Shown here: positions 21,814 through 22,037 of the stretch, one piece after another
How positions within the stretch are numbered: the stretch's first letter is position 1
Layout: each line of letters opens with the position of its first letter
Assembly (NCBI GenBank): GCA_020849725.1
Contig: JADLAZ010000117.1
Location: 1 to 22,037 of the forward strand
Origin: Chloroflexota bacterium
GTDB taxonomy: Bacteria; Chloroflexota; Chloroflexia; Thermomicrobiales; JADLAZ01
Reading direction: 5' to 3'
Length of the DNA: 22,037 nucleotides
Position numbers and translations under genes: made by a program
The notes under the pieces: model-generated
The model's input: only the letters and a program-made list of their open reading frames with translations
What the model was told of the DNA's origin: nothing
Database searches by the model: none

Positions 21814-22037
21814 CTAGCGCACCCGCTCCAGCATCGGGTTGTCGCCGGGGGCGCGGCCGACCTTGGCCAGCACCGGCCAGTCATCGCCGACACGAACGCG
21901 CACGATGTCAGCGGTGAAATCGGTCGAGGTGCCATCGCGGCTGCTCTTGCTGAGCAGGTAGGAGCCGACGCCATAGATGTCGGCCGGCACGCCCTCTCGC
22001 TCGAAGGCGGCGATGCGGGCCGGCGTGAAGCCGCCCG
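21814..22037 (-). CDS. pncB: nicotinate phosphoribosyltransferase, C-terminal part (runs off window)
   Basis: The last 74 codons of a gene whose 5' part lies beyond the window. The sequence GGFTPARIAAFEREGVPADI, then YGVGSYLL, is the conserved C-terminal block of nicotinate phosphoribosyltransferases, including the phosphate-binding GG and GVGS loops. It ends GDNPMLERVR. The enzyme makes nicotinate mononucleotide from nicotinate and PRPP in NAD salvage. Only this end is visible, so completeness and the distinction from nicotinamide phosphoribosyltransferase-like paralogues cannot be judged, although VGSYLL fits the nicotinate enzyme. Confidence 0.85.
   Translation of the reverse strand, partial: GGFTPARIAAFEREGVPADIYGVGSYLLSKSSRDGTSTDFTADIVRVRVGDDWPVLAKVGRAPGDNPMLERVR

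Overview
This is a 22 kb, very GC-rich bacterial window with tightly packed genes. The mix of families (DUF2157/GDYXXLXY pair, large GT-C and GT4 glycosyltransferases, RraA-like and HpcH/HpaI-like proteins, TAXI lipoprotein, type I restriction system, Y1 transposase next to palindromic repeats) fits Chloroflexota, perhaps near Thermomicrobia. That assignment is inference from gene content and composition; no rRNA or marker gene is present to prove it.

Layout. 1-1903 (+): overlapping DUF2157 and GDYXXLXY membrane protein genes. 1900-3463 (-): undecaprenyl-diphosphatase (uppP) and then an RraA-like aldolase-family gene. 3814-8006: a surface-glycan group with a GT4-type glycosyltransferase coupled to a GT-C-like membrane protein (+), facing a GT2 glycosyltransferase (-). 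8236-11203 (+): two zinc-type alcohol dehydrogenases and an HpcH/HpaI-family aldolase, which looks like a small carbon-acid or sugar catabolic operon. 11244-17730 (-): a type I restriction-modification system transcribed hsdR-hsdS-hsdM. It is interrupted between hsdS and hsdM by about 1.3 kb of mobile and repetitive DNA. 17866-17947 (-): tRNA-Leu(UAG). 17987-19087 (-): TAXI-type solute-binding lipoprotein. 19159-19324: a small element with terminal inverted repeats and a 9-bp direct duplication. 19370-21352 (-): a large GT39-like membrane protein. 21601-21786 (+): remains of a PIN-domain toxin. 21814-22037 (-): the C-terminal end of nicotinate phosphoribosyltransferase, running off the window.

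The most unusual part is 12.93-14.10 kb. A Y1 (IS200/RAYT-like) transposase gene is bracketed by inverted copies of a 60-bp unit made of three hairpins in a fixed order. A second, gene-free fold-back pair of the same unit lies 380 bp away. Different copies change both arms of a stem together (for example GCGAAT/ATTCGC versus GCGGTT/AACCGC), so the fold rather than the sequence seems to be conserved. The repeat supplies the stop codons of both the transposase and hsdS. It also shares its first 15 bases with two perfect 72-bp tandem repeats that abut it.

The restriction genes otherwise look intact: PD-ExK, helicase, methyltransferase and specificity domains are all present with their motifs. 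The system may be functional, with hsdM separated from its partners and probably needing its own promoter.
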